Shown here one piece after another: positions 1 to 7,313 of a stretch of DNA of 13,273 bases. How positions within the stretch are numbered: the stretch's first letter is position 1; the number at the start of each line of letters is the position of its first letter. This DNA is from an uncultured Butyrivibrio sp. (GTDB lineage: Bacteria; Bacillota; Clostridia; Lachnospirales; Lachnospiraceae), in the NCBI RefSeq assembly GCF_947169445.1, contig NZ_CAMVPU010000077.1, forward strand, positions 1 to 13,273, written 5' to 3'. A model generated the notes under the pieces. The model was not told the origin of the DNA and made no database searches. It was given only the letters and a program-made list of their open reading frames with translations. The translations under genes and the position numbers were made by a program.

Positions 1-60
1 TTCTACAAGGTGGAAGTTAGTCTTACAAAGTGGAATTAACTTTTACAATTGACCTTATAC
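1..60. repeat. Three phased 20-bp direct repeats upstream of helD
   Basis: Three consecutive 20-bp units (1-20, 21-40, 41-60) each carry TACAA at the same place, starting at 4, 24 and 44. Units 1 and 2 match at 14 of 20 positions and share TACAARGTGGAA. Unit 3 keeps the TTTTACAA half and diverges afterwards. A spacing of 20 bp is about two helical turns, so a protein would meet the sites on one DNA face, as in a multi-site operator. A possible -10 (TATACT, 56-61) sits at the end of unit 3, but I see no good -35 at the right distance. The array begins at the window edge and may extend left. Confidence 0.45.
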
Positions 61-93
61 TAGTAAGACACAGAAGGGTAAAAGGTGCCACAT

Positions 94-2142
94 ATGGAAG
101 AAAACATCTTTAAACAGGAACAGAATCATTTAACGAAAACCTACGACAAGCTCCTTGAAATGAAGGATAAACTTGAATCGCAGATATCAGAGCTCAACAC
201 CAAGGCCGTTGAAGACAAAAATGATATTCGTGACAACATACGATTCGATTACGCCGATATAGAAACCACGATGGAAACTCTTACTGAGATTGAAGTCTGG
301 AACCGCTACATCGACACATATAACGTTGAGAGCAGTTCACTTAGCAAAAGATTAAATACCGTAAACAAATTGCTTGAATCTCCTTATTTTGCCAAAATCC
401 AGCTTCAGTTTGATCCCAGTGAAGAGCCAGAAAGTTACTATATTGGCCGGGCTGCCATATCCGAAAACGGCTACGACCAGCTGATTGTGGACTGGCGATC
501 TCCTATAGCCGAGGTTTACTACAATCAGGAAACCGGTCACACACATTACACTGTAGATGACAGAGAAATCCCTGTTGACCTGCAGCTTCGACGTCAGTTT
601 GATCTTCAGAAAAACGAGCTGATATCTTATTTTGATACACAGATTGCCATCGAAGATCCTATGCTCATCAAATCCCTGTCGCAGGCGCATTCCGACAAAA
701 TGCAGGCGATTACCGCAACTATTCAGAAAGAGCAGAATACTGTTATCCGCTACCCGGATGTTCCTGTTCTCCTTGTTGACGGAATCGCAGGAAGTGGCAA
801 GACTTCTGTACTTTTACAGCGTATTGCATATCTTTTTTATCAAAAGAGAAAAACGCTTCGCCCGGACCAGGTGTGCCTGATGACGCTGAACCCGGTATTT
901 CGTGACTATATCGATAACGTTCTTCCGGACCTTGGAGAGAGCAATCCTCTGACCATCACCTGGACAGAATTCCTGGAAATGGTGAATATGCCATTTGCAG
1001 ATGACCAATATGACTACACAGATGCCGAAAGCCTTAAGAAGATTCATGAAGTGCTGCCAACGCTCACGCCTGAAGCGGCCGACTTTTTTGATATAGCTCA
1101 AAAAGGCACCGTTATCATGTCTTCAAACGAAGTGCTGAATGTTGTAAGGAAATTCAGCCAGTTTCCTTATGGCGTTCGTCTGACACATACATCCTCAGAT
1201 GAACTGGAACAACGCGCCAAGAACGCCCTCCACAATCTGGATACCGACACTGATAACAGCTCTGACAGCGTTGCCAAATCTGATTCCGCCGAGGACAATC
1301 GAATTGAAAACGACTTTGGAGGAGCCTTAAGTCAGATCCGAAGCTTTGGCTGGATAAATGTAACGCGCATCGCTCAGCGAATTCTTGGTCATTCACATAT
1401 AACAGCCACCGAGTGGCTTTACACCAAAATGGAACTTACCGGCGAATGTGACAGAAACATGCGTTATGTCATGATTGATGAAGTTCAGGACTACACCAAA
1501 GCTCAGCTAATGGTATTTAGAAAATACTACCCGAATGCCAAATTTATGCTGCTCGGAGATGAATATCAGGCTATTCGCGAAGGCACCATTTCATTCAAAG
1601 AAATAGAAGAAATGGCTAAAGATGACGAAAAAGAATTCGCTTCGCTGCCTCTTATGACAAGCTATAGAAGCTCACCGGAAATCACTGACATGTTTGCTTC
1701 AATCCTTCCCGATGAGAAAAAGATGCTTGTCTCCTCTGTTAAACGCCCCGGGGAATCAATTACTGTAAGAAATATAAACTCTGACTCTGAGTATATCTCA
1801 GAACTGCAACACTATATCAAAGAGCTGGAAGGACAGGATGGTTTAACTGCCATAATCTGCAGAAACCAGTTCAATCTCGAAAGGATAAGTGCTGCTCTTG
1901 GCAAAAATGCACCGCAGACCATAACAGAGCATGATGCTCTTCCAAAAAACGGACCATTCATGATAGAACTCGCCCTGGCTAAGGGACTTGAATTCGACAA
2001 TGTTATCCTGGCTGACGCAGATACAGAGTCCTATCCTGACGACGATCTAGGCAAGCACTGTCTTTACACAGCTATATCACGTGCCACAAGGCATCTGGTG
2101 ATTCTATCCAAAGGTGATATGTCTGTGAATGTAAAACACTGA
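94..2142 (+). CDS. helD: HelD-like UvrD/Rep superfamily helicase (RNA polymerase recycling factor)
   Basis: A superfamily 1 motor ATPase of the HelD group, which pulls stalled RNA polymerase off DNA and nucleic acid. From the ATG at 94 it has 682 residues. The first ~75 are charged and probably coiled coil (the HelD arm that enters the polymerase secondary channel), followed by the conserved VDWRSPIAEVYY block. Walker A is GIAGSGKT (230-237), Walker B/motif II is DEVQD (462-466), then TSYRSS (522-527), KGLEFDNVI (630-638) and the arginine-finger region TAISRATR (659-666). All helicase motifs look intact. An acidic, Ser/Asp-rich stretch (~382-408) lies in the region between the two ATPase halves. 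It is shorter than B. subtilis HelD (774 aa as I recall). A GTG at 85 is an alternative start. I prefer 94 because AAAGG (81-85) is 8 nt ahead. It appears monocistronic. Confidence 0.88.
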   Translation: MEENIFKQEQNHLTKTYDKLLEMKDKLESQISELNTKAVEDKNDIRDNIRFDYADIETTMETLTEIEVWNRYIDTYNVESSSLSKRLNTVNKLLESPYFAKIQLQFDPSEEPESYYIGRAAISENGYDQLIVDWRSPIAEVYYNQETGHTHYTVDDREIPVDLQLRRQFDLQKNELISYFDTQIAIEDPMLIKSLSQAHSDKMQAITATIQKEQNTVIRYPDVPVLLVDGIAGSGKTSVLLQRIAYLFYQKRKTLRPDQVCLMTLNPVFRDYIDNVLPDLGESNPLTITWTEFLEMVNMPFADDQYDYTDAESLKKIHEVLPTLTPEAADFFDIAQKGTVIMSSNEVLNVVRKFSQFPYGVRLTHTSSDELEQRAKNALHNLDTDTDNSSDSVAKSDSAEDNRIENDFGGALSQIRSFGWINVTRIAQRILGHSHITATEWLYTKMELTGECDRNMRYVMIDEVQDYTKAQLMVFRKYYPNAKFMLLGDEYQAIREGTISFKEIEEMAKDDEKEFASLPLMTSYRSSPEITDMFASILPDEKKMLVSSVKRPGESITVRNINSDSEYISELQHYIKELEGQDGLTAIICRNQFNLERISAALGKNAPQTITEHDALPKNGPFMIELALAKGLEFDNVILADADTESYPDDDLGKHCLYTAISRATRHLVILSKGDMSVNVKH

Positions 2143-2152
2143 GAAGCTAAAT

Positions 2153-2209
2153 AAAGAGACGCTAAAACGCAGGTATGTGCAATCGTTCCTACTTTTCGCG
2201 TCTCTTTTT
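2153..2209. terminator. Bidirectional terminator between helD and metY
   Basis: A perfect 10-bp inverted repeat: AAAGAGACGC (2153-2162) and GCGTCTCTTT (2198-2207), with T-rich DNA after it on the + strand. The loop is unusually long (35 nt). It lies between converging genes ending at 2142 (+) and 2237 (-), so it can serve both; the T-run is better on the + strand. Confidence 0.75.
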
Positions 2210-2236
2210 ATTCCGCTATTCTTATGTTCTTTATCT

Positions 2237-3520
2237 TCAGCCTATTGCTGCAAAGCCTTTCTCAAGATCAGCAATGATATCATCGATATGCTCTGTACCA
2301 ATTGAAAGTCTGATAGTGCTCTGGCTAATTCCCTGATCCTTAAGTTCCTCATCGGAAAGCTGTGAATGAGTTGTTGTTGCAGGGTGAATAACAAGGCTCT
2401 TTACATCAGCTACATTAGCAAGAAGTGAAAAGATCTCCAGATTATCAATAAACTTCCAGGCTGCGTCCTTGCCACCCTTGATCTCAAAAGTAAAGATAGA
2501 TGCTCCACCATTAGGGAAGTACTTCTCATAAAGAGCATGATCAGGATGATCAGGAAGTGATGGATGATTAACCTTCTCAACCTTAGGATGGTTCTTAAGG
2601 AATTCTACTACCTTCTTAGTGTTCTCCGCATGTCTGTCGAGACGAAGTGACAATGTCTCAACACCCTGAAGCAGAAGGAAAGCATTGAATGGAGATATAG
2701 TTGCTCCTGTATCTCTAAGCAGGATAGCTCTGATGTATGTAACGAATGCTGCAGGTCCTACTGCATCTGCAAAAGATACTCCATGGTAGCTTGGGTTAGG
2801 ATCAGCAATGTTAGGATACTTGCCACTCTCTTTCCAGTTGAACTTGCCGGCCTCAACAATAATTCCGCCAAGTGTTGTTCCGTGACCGCCAATGAACTTT
2901 GTCGCAGAATGAACTACAATGTCAGCACCATGCTCAATTGGTCTGATAAGGTATGGTGTTCCGAATGTATTATCGATAACAAGTGGAAGTCCATGCTTAT
3001 GAGCAATTTCAGCAATTGCATCGATATCCGGAATATCACTGTTAGGATTGCCAAGAGTCTCAAGGTAGATAGCTCTTGTATTGTCCTTAATAGCTCCCTC
3101 AACCTCGCTAAGATCATGAGCATTTACAAAAGTAGTTGTAACTCCATACTGAGGAAGTGTATGTGCCAAAAGGTTGTAGCTTCCACCATAAATAGTCTTC
3201 TGAGCTACGATATGACCACCACTTGCTGCAAGTGCCTGAATAGTATATGTAATTGCTGCTGCGCCTGATGCAACTGCAAGTGCTGCACTTCCACCCTCAA
3301 GAGCAGCTATTCTCTTCTCAAGCACGTCCTGAGTTGAATTGGTAAGTCTTCCATAGATGTTACCTGCATCTGCAAGACCAAATCTGTCTGCTGCGTGCTG
3401 GCTGTTTCTGAAAACATATGATGTTGTCTGGTAAATTGGAACTGCTCTTGCATCTGTTGCCGGATCCGGCTGTTCCTGACCTACATGTAACTGTAATGTT
3501 TCAAATCTGTAATTACTCAT
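2237..3520 (-). CDS. metY: O-acetylhomoserine sulfhydrylase / aminocarboxypropyltransferase (PLP enzyme)
   Basis: A cytoplasmic PLP-dependent enzyme of the Cys/Met metabolism family. It condenses O-acetylhomoserine with sulfide (or methanethiol) to give homocysteine (or methionine). The 427-residue length fits the MetY/Met17 type, which is longer than the ~380-aa cystathionine gamma-synthases and lyases. Visible landmarks are YGRLTNST (56-63, phosphate-binding region), LEGGSAALAVASG (74-86), LETLGNP (153-159), VIDNTFGTP (181-189) and the PLP lysine K208 in HSATKFIGGHGTT. The C-terminal SIRLSIGTEH-type block is present as STIRLSIGTEHIDD. The start is set by AGGAGG at 3527-3532, 6 nt from the ATG. 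It diverges from an Rrf2 regulator, with which it shares a compact promoter region. The substrate assignment (acetyl versus succinyl homoserine) is family-based. Confidence 0.92.
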   Translation of the reverse strand: MSNYRFETLQLHVGQEQPDPATDARAVPIYQTTSYVFRNSQHAADRFGLADAGNIYGRLTNSTQDVLEKRIAALEGGSAALAVASGAAAITYTIQALAASGGHIVAQKTIYGGSYNLLAHTLPQYGVTTTFVNAHDLSEVEGAIKDNTRAIYLETLGNPNSDIPDIDAIAEIAHKHGLPLVIDNTFGTPYLIRPIEHGADIVVHSATKFIGGHGTTLGGIIVEAGKFNWKESGKYPNIADPNPSYHGVSFADAVGPAAFVTYIRAILLRDTGATISPFNAFLLLQGVETLSLRLDRHAENTKKVVEFLKNHPKVEKVNHPSLPDHPDHALYEKYFPNGGASIFTFEIKGGKDAAWKFIDNLEIFSLLANVADVKSLVIHPATTTHSQLSDEELKDQGISQSTIRLSIGTEHIDDIIADLEKGFAAIG

Positions 3521-3552
3521 TTCATTCTCCTCCTACGTGCTATTATATTTTT

Positions 3553-3573
3553 TCACAAATCTCTCATCTGTGA
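3553..3573. promoter_or_regulatory. TCACA-N11-TGTGA inverted repeat in the metY leader
   Basis: TCACA (3553-3557) and TGTGA (3569-3573) could form a short hairpin in the metY 5' untranslated RNA, about 20 nt before the ribosome site. It could equally be a DNA operator. It is a weak signal with only 5 bp per arm. Confidence 0.25.
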
Positions 3574-3580
3574 TGTTTTC

Positions 3581-3598
3581 GTAACTTGTAATTGTTAC
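3581..3598. promoter_or_regulatory. Possible operator GTAAC-N8-GTTAC at the metY start site
   Basis: A dyad GTAAC (3581-3585) / GTTAC (3594-3598) lies just downstream of the transcription start predicted from the metY promoter (~3603). Its 18-bp size and position suit repression by a dimeric winged-helix regulator. The divergently encoded Rrf2 protein is the obvious candidate. The link is inferred from position only. Confidence 0.35.
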
Positions 3599-3609
3599 TT
3601 GTTGAATTT

Positions 3610-3638
3610 ATGCTACATGTATTTACATACTATGTCAA
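3610..3638 (-). promoter_or_regulatory. metY promoter (sigma-A type)
   Basis: Read on the - strand: a perfect -35 TTGACA (3638-3633), a 17-bp spacer, and -10 TAGCAT (3615-3610, 4 of 6 to consensus). The predicted start is near 3603, giving a leader of about 83 nt. The -35 box lies within the spacer of the divergent Rrf2 promoter. Confidence 0.65.
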
Positions 3639-3651
3639 TAGGTTTTATAAT
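3622..3651 (+). promoter_or_regulatory. Rrf2-regulator promoter (sigma-A type)
   Basis: -35 TTTACA (3622-3627), 18-bp spacer, perfect -10 TATAAT (3646-3651); predicted start near 3658. Its -35 lies inside the spacer of the metY promoter, so polymerase cannot occupy both at once. A second -10-like TACAAT at 3702-3707 lacks a convincing -35. Confidence 0.65.
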
Positions 3652-3662
3652 AGAGAAGGCTT

Positions 3663-3693
3663 ATGGCTATCGATAAATTCGGCTTATCGCCAT
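3663..3693 (+). promoter_or_regulatory. Bulged stem-loop in the Rrf2 leader
   Basis: ATGGC (3663-3667) and GATAA (3672-3676) pair with TTATC (3684-3688) and GCCAT (3689-3693): 10 bp with a 4-nt bulge (TATC) on the 5' side and a 7-nt loop. It begins just after the predicted start site, ~50 nt before the gene. It may be an RNA structure or an autoregulatory operator. No T-run follows, so it is not a terminator. Confidence 0.35.
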
Positions 3694-3743
3694 ATCAGTG
3701 ATACAATATACCTATATTTAAAGCTTATGAGAGGATACAGACC

Positions 3744-4145
3744 ATGTTTTCAACAAAGGGAAGATATGCACTTAGAATAATGATAGATCTTGCACAGCAG
3801 AATAGTACTGAACATATTCCGCTTAAAGATATTGCAGAAAGGCAGGGAATATCCAAGAAATATCTGGAGATAATAGCAAAAGAACTGGTTAAGAATAAAA
3901 TATTAGAAGGCGCCAGCGGCAAACATGGCGGTTACAAACTCACAAGAGCGCCACAGGATTATACCGTGGGCGAAATTATTGAACTTATGGAAGGTCCGAT
4001 TGCGCCCGTAGCATGCCTGGCACCTAATTCTGAAGAATGCCCCCGCAAGGACAAATGCAAAACTCTGTCCATGTGGGAGGAATTTCAGAAATTGGAACAT
4101 GATTTCTTTTACAGCAAGCATCTCAGTGACCTGATCAACGAATAA
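3744..4145 (+). CDS. Rrf2-family transcriptional regulator with three conserved-type cysteines
   Basis: A 133-residue winged helix-turn-helix repressor of the Rrf2 family (IscR, NsrR, CymR relatives). The N-terminus MFSTKGRYALRIMIDLA and the recognition segment IPLKDIAERQGISKKYLEII (25-44) are typical, as is the wing at GKHGGYKLTRAP (59-70). Unlike B. subtilis CymR, which as I recall lacks these cysteines, it has C91, C99 and C105 (C-X7-C-X5-C), close to where IscR and NsrR bind an iron-sulfur cluster. The spacing differs slightly from E. coli IscR (C-X5-C-X5-C). Cluster binding is therefore plausible but unproven. GAGAGGA (3729-3735) lies 8 nt before the ATG. Divergence from metY points to control of sulfur-amino-acid genes, probably itself included. 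It ends 7 bp from the converging esterase gene with no visible terminator. Confidence 0.88.
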   Translation: MFSTKGRYALRIMIDLAQQNSTEHIPLKDIAERQGISKKYLEIIAKELVKNKILEGASGKHGGYKLTRAPQDYTVGEIIELMEGPIAPVACLAPNSEECPRKDKCKTLSMWEEFQKLEHDFFYSKHLSDLINE

Positions 4146-4152
4146 GAGCGGC

Positions 4153-5163
4153 TCAAACTATCTCTTTTACCAGCTTATCCGCCTTATCCTTCAGATCCTT
4201 GTAGGTTTCGGCATCTATCTCTTTTACCCAGGGATTCTTCTGAGAAAGAGATATCTCCTTGCCATCATGTAAATCCTTGCTTCCATACTCCCCATAAAAG
4301 GTCTCCGGCTCGTCTTTGGAGATGCTTCCCCATCCGGAAAAGCGCTCAGGAGCTATAGATTTGTCCATTTTACAATCAAGAAATACCGTTTTGGCATTTT
4401 CTCTCCAGGGGCGCCCTAAGAATACCGAAGCCTCATCGCAGCCTTCTTCACCTCTTATCACGCAGTTTCTGAAAACAAAGCCCAGATTTTCTTTTTCTCC
4501 GGAAGCAGCGGTAATATAGCCGTTTATAAAGCGCTCACTCTTCTCATTCCCAGTATTTCCAACAAATTTTGCTCTGTTGTTACACTGGATCAGGCAGCCC
4601 TCGAAAACTGCATCAGCGCCTCCAAAAATAAAGTCCACATCACCAAATATCTCACAGTCCTTATAGTACTGTCTGGTCAAAGTCTTGGGATTATATACGC
4701 GCGGGCCAAAAAAGCCTTTTCTTTGCCTTTCCTTAAGAGGTAGTGGCGCGCAAAAAAGCGTATCCTGATGGGCAACAAGCTTAACATTTTCAAAGAAAAC
4801 ACATTTTGCATCAGCATATACAGCCAGAGCCTGCCCGGCTGTCGTACCATCACCGGCCGTATTGGCTATTGTCATATTTCTGACGCTGCACCTTTCGCCT
4901 CCGAAAAATGCAGTATATGACCTAAAAGTTCCCCTTTTAGAGCCATCCTCCATCTCATCGAATGCCCCGTCTCCATATTCAATAATAGTTTTATCTATGC
5001 CTTCACCGATAAAAGTTATGTTTTTCTTATCGGAAAAGAGCTTTTCTCTGAAAGTACCCTCTCCAATACGGATTACAGCCTCTTCCTCATAGGGAACCGC
5101 CTGAATCGCCTCCGTAATTGTATAATAGTCACCATCCAGTTTTCTGACATTTAATTCAAGCAT
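4153..5163 (-). CDS. Pectin methylesterase (carbohydrate esterase family 8), no signal peptide
   Basis: Hydrolyses methyl esters of galacturonan, releasing methanol and freeing carboxylates for pectate lyases or galacturonidases. It has 336 residues from the ATG at 5163, a right-handed beta-helix family. All CE8 signatures are present: GEGTFRE (34-40), GQAL with Q111, HQDTL with D134 (acid/base), DFIFG with D177 (nucleophile) and GRPW with R251. There is no signal peptide or membrane segment, so it probably acts in the cytoplasm on imported oligogalacturonides; secretion of the intact polymer-acting type is not supported. An ATG at 5181 is in frame, but AGGTGA (5173-5168) contains the TGA stop of the upstream phosphatase and lies 4 nt before 5163. 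This indicates translational coupling and favours 5163. It is the last gene of the leftward run. Confidence 0.88.
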   Translation of the reverse strand: MLELNVRKLDGDYYTITEAIQAVPYEEEAVIRIGEGTFREKLFSDKKNITFIGEGIDKTIIEYGDGAFDEMEDGSKRGTFRSYTAFFGGERCSVRNMTIANTAGDGTTAGQALAVYADAKCVFFENVKLVAHQDTLFCAPLPLKERQRKGFFGPRVYNPKTLTRQYYKDCEIFGDVDFIFGGADAVFEGCLIQCNNRAKFVGNTGNEKSERFINGYITAASGEKENLGFVFRNCVIRGEEGCDEASVFLGRPWRENAKTVFLDCKMDKSIAPERFSGWGSISKDEPETFYGEYGSKDLHDGKEISLSQKNPWVKEIDAETYKDLKDKADKLVKEIV

Positions 5164-5167
5164 TTTT

Positions 5168-7285
5168 TCACCTGTAAACAAAGCACAGCATTGTCATATC
5201 ATCGAACTGCACTCCATCTTTTACAAAATCACTGATATCGTCCCGCACGTTTTTAAGGATGTCCTCAGGGGAAGCATCCGGATCCCTGTTAAGAGAATTT
5301 ATCATGCGGTCTGTACCAAACATCTTATTCTTGCTATTAGTGGCTTCGGGAACTCCATCTGTGTACAAAAAGAGCTTGTCACCATGACTTAGCTGCAAAC
5401 TATACTCCTTGTACTTGATTCCCTCCATTCCACCTATAACGAAGCCATGTTTGTCCTTAAAAAGTTCAAATACTCCATCCGCGCGCTTTATAGCGGGATA
5501 CTCGTGTCCTGCATTGACGCAGGACATATTTCCTGTAGAAATCTCCAAAATCCCCAGCCACACCGTCACAAACATGCCTGTCTGATTATTGGTCGTCAAG
5601 GCCTCATTAGTCTTAGTGATTATCTCCGCTGCTGATTTACCCAGCATAGCACAGCTCTTCACTATTGTCTGAGAAATCATCATGAAAAGAGCTGCCGGAA
5701 TCCCCTTACCAGAGACATCCGCCACCACAAGACACAAATGGTCATCATCTATAAAGAAATAGTCATAAAAATCGCCTCCGACTTCCCTGGCCGGCTCCAT
5801 TTTTGCGAATATTTCAAATTCTTTTCTTGTAGGAAATGGCGGAAACTCATGTGGAAGCATACTGGTCTGAATCTTAACGGCAAGATCAAGCTCAGTGCCA
5901 ATCCTCTCTTTTTCAGCAGTAACACTCTGAATATCTGAAATGTACTTCTGCATCCTCTCAGTCATCAGTCCAAAGGAAGTAGCAAGCTTTTGAACCTCAT
6001 CTTTTGTGTCAATTTCCCATTCAAAATCAAGCTGATCACCTTCAAGCTTTTGAACTTTGTCCGTCAGAAGCTCTACAGGCTTAACTAGACTGCTGCTAAC
6101 CATATTGGCTACGAAGAAGACAAGGATACCCATGGCCACAATCAACGCCAGAATAACAAAAAGAGCCTTTCTCGTAACTCTCTGAACCTCAACCAATTCT
6201 CTACTACGACTTTCAGAAAGTGATTCTATAAGTTTTTCTTTAGGAACAAGAACAGTTTTTTCCGGAATTATGGATATCAGTGACCACCCAACAGTTTCAA
6301 TCGGATAATAAGCCACATAGCAGTTCTCTCCATCAACCTCCAGTAGCTCAAGCCCATTTTTACCCTTAACTGCATTCTCAGCAAGGGTCTTAAGCCGGCT
6401 ATTGCTGCTGTCTTCTCCTCCAAGAATGTTCTGGATTTTGAGTTCGCCCTGATCTCTTGAAGAAAAAATAATCTTACCGTTTCCATCAATTATGCAGGAA
6501 TTACCGGCATCACTAAGTCTGGCATTCATCATGAGAGACTCGATTCCCTCAAGATACATGCCTGCACCGGCCACGCCTACAAACTCTTTATCCCTGTATA
6601 TAGGCGCACCGCACATAATAGCCAGCATTCCTGTGTCATAATCTGCTGTAATATCAGAAAAAACAGCTCTTCCGGCCGCTTTCGCATCAGCATACCAAGG
6701 ACGAGTTCTGGCATCAAGAAAACCATAATTACCACTTGAATCCCATCTCTCAGAGAGAACAGGCCCTGCCAGAAGCATTATACCTGTCTCGGTGCCGATG
6801 GATACAGCCCCGAGATTAGGATAATGCGAATACATCGCAAGCATACTACCCTGAAGATTGCCAAGCATGGATAATTCTTCTCGAATATCCTCAGACTGGA
6901 TATCAACATCAGGAGCATAGAGAAACTGCCCCATGCTCTTACCAATATCAGATTTTTGAGGAATATCTACAATAGCTCTCCCATATCTGTCAGGATTACT
7001 GTAGATATCCGTTGCCGAATCTGCAATCATAACAACTGTTCCGGAAAAATCTTCAAAGGTATTGTTGAGGACATATGCACAACCAAGCGTCGTATCTCTC
7101 AGTCTCTCGGTGATCTGATCACCCATTGCCTGATCAGAATATTCCTCCACTTTTTCACCGGTCTTTTTTGAATTTTCAGTAAGAATGTCCCTGATTCTGC
7201 CAAGCATCTGAAGTGTAATGATACCAAACAATACCAAAAGCACCGATGCAATGAGTAGCATCATCTTCAGGATTTTTTTCTTCAT
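5168..7285 (-). CDS. Membrane sensor phosphatase: dCache - HAMP - SpoIIE/PP2C
   Basis: A 705-residue membrane sensor with a serine phosphatase output. Order: membrane segment (~8-28), extracytoplasmic sensory region (~35-370) with the dCache hallmark DARTRPWY (191-198), second membrane segment (~374-397), HAMP-like region (~398-450), a helical linker ending in AVKIQTSMLP (469-478), then the SpoIIE/RsbU-type PP2C domain. Metal-ligand motifs GGDFYDYF (503-510), VADVSGKG (521-528), YTDGVPEA (641-648) and FDDMTM (694-699) are intact, so it should be active. Family members dephosphorylate anti-sigma-factor antagonists; no antagonist or anti-sigma gene is visible here, so the target is probably elsewhere. 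GAGGA lies 7 nt before the ATG. It is 28 nt downstream of the DUF3048 gene and coupled to the pectin methylesterase, so the signal may concern carbohydrate, which is inference. Confidence 0.87.
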   Translation of the reverse strand: MKKKILKMMLLIASVLLVLFGIITLQMLGRIRDILTENSKKTGEKVEEYSDQAMGDQITERLRDTTLGCAYVLNNTFEDFSGTVVMIADSATDIYSNPDRYGRAIVDIPQKSDIGKSMGQFLYAPDVDIQSEDIREELSMLGNLQGSMLAMYSHYPNLGAVSIGTETGIMLLAGPVLSERWDSSGNYGFLDARTRPWYADAKAAGRAVFSDITADYDTGMLAIMCGAPIYRDKEFVGVAGAGMYLEGIESLMMNARLSDAGNSCIIDGNGKIIFSSRDQGELKIQNILGGEDSSNSRLKTLAENAVKGKNGLELLEVDGENCYVAYYPIETVGWSLISIIPEKTVLVPKEKLIESLSESRSRELVEVQRVTRKALFVILALIVAMGILVFFVANMVSSSLVKPVELLTDKVQKLEGDQLDFEWEIDTKDEVQKLATSFGLMTERMQKYISDIQSVTAEKERIGTELDLAVKIQTSMLPHEFPPFPTRKEFEIFAKMEPAREVGGDFYDYFFIDDDHLCLVVADVSGKGIPAALFMMISQTIVKSCAMLGKSAAEIITKTNEALTTNNQTGMFVTVWLGILEISTGNMSCVNAGHEYPAIKRADGVFELFKDKHGFVIGGMEGIKYKEYSLQLSHGDKLFLYTDGVPEATNSKNKMFGTDRMINSLNRDPDASPEDILKNVRDDISDFVKDGVQFDDMTMLCFVYR

Positions 7286-7313
7286 TCAGAAATCCTCGGT
7301 TTCATCAAATACT

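Noticed and set aside
2783..3268. 161-aa ORF antisense to metY
   Set aside because: Shadow frame of a strongly conserved gene; cysteine- and serine-rich composition is that of reverse-complement coding DNA.
3569..3573. CRP/FNR-type operator (TGTGA half-sites)
   Set aside because: The half-sites point the wrong way round (TCACA-N11-TGTGA rather than TGTGA-N6-TCACA).
3521..3603. SAM riboswitch or T-box in the metY leader
   Set aside because: The ~83-nt leader has no SAM-I core, no T-box sequence and no intrinsic terminator before the ribosome site.
3592..3780. 62-aa ORF over the rrf2 promoter
   Set aside because: It spans both interlocked promoters and the Rrf2 start, lacks an SD and resembles no family.
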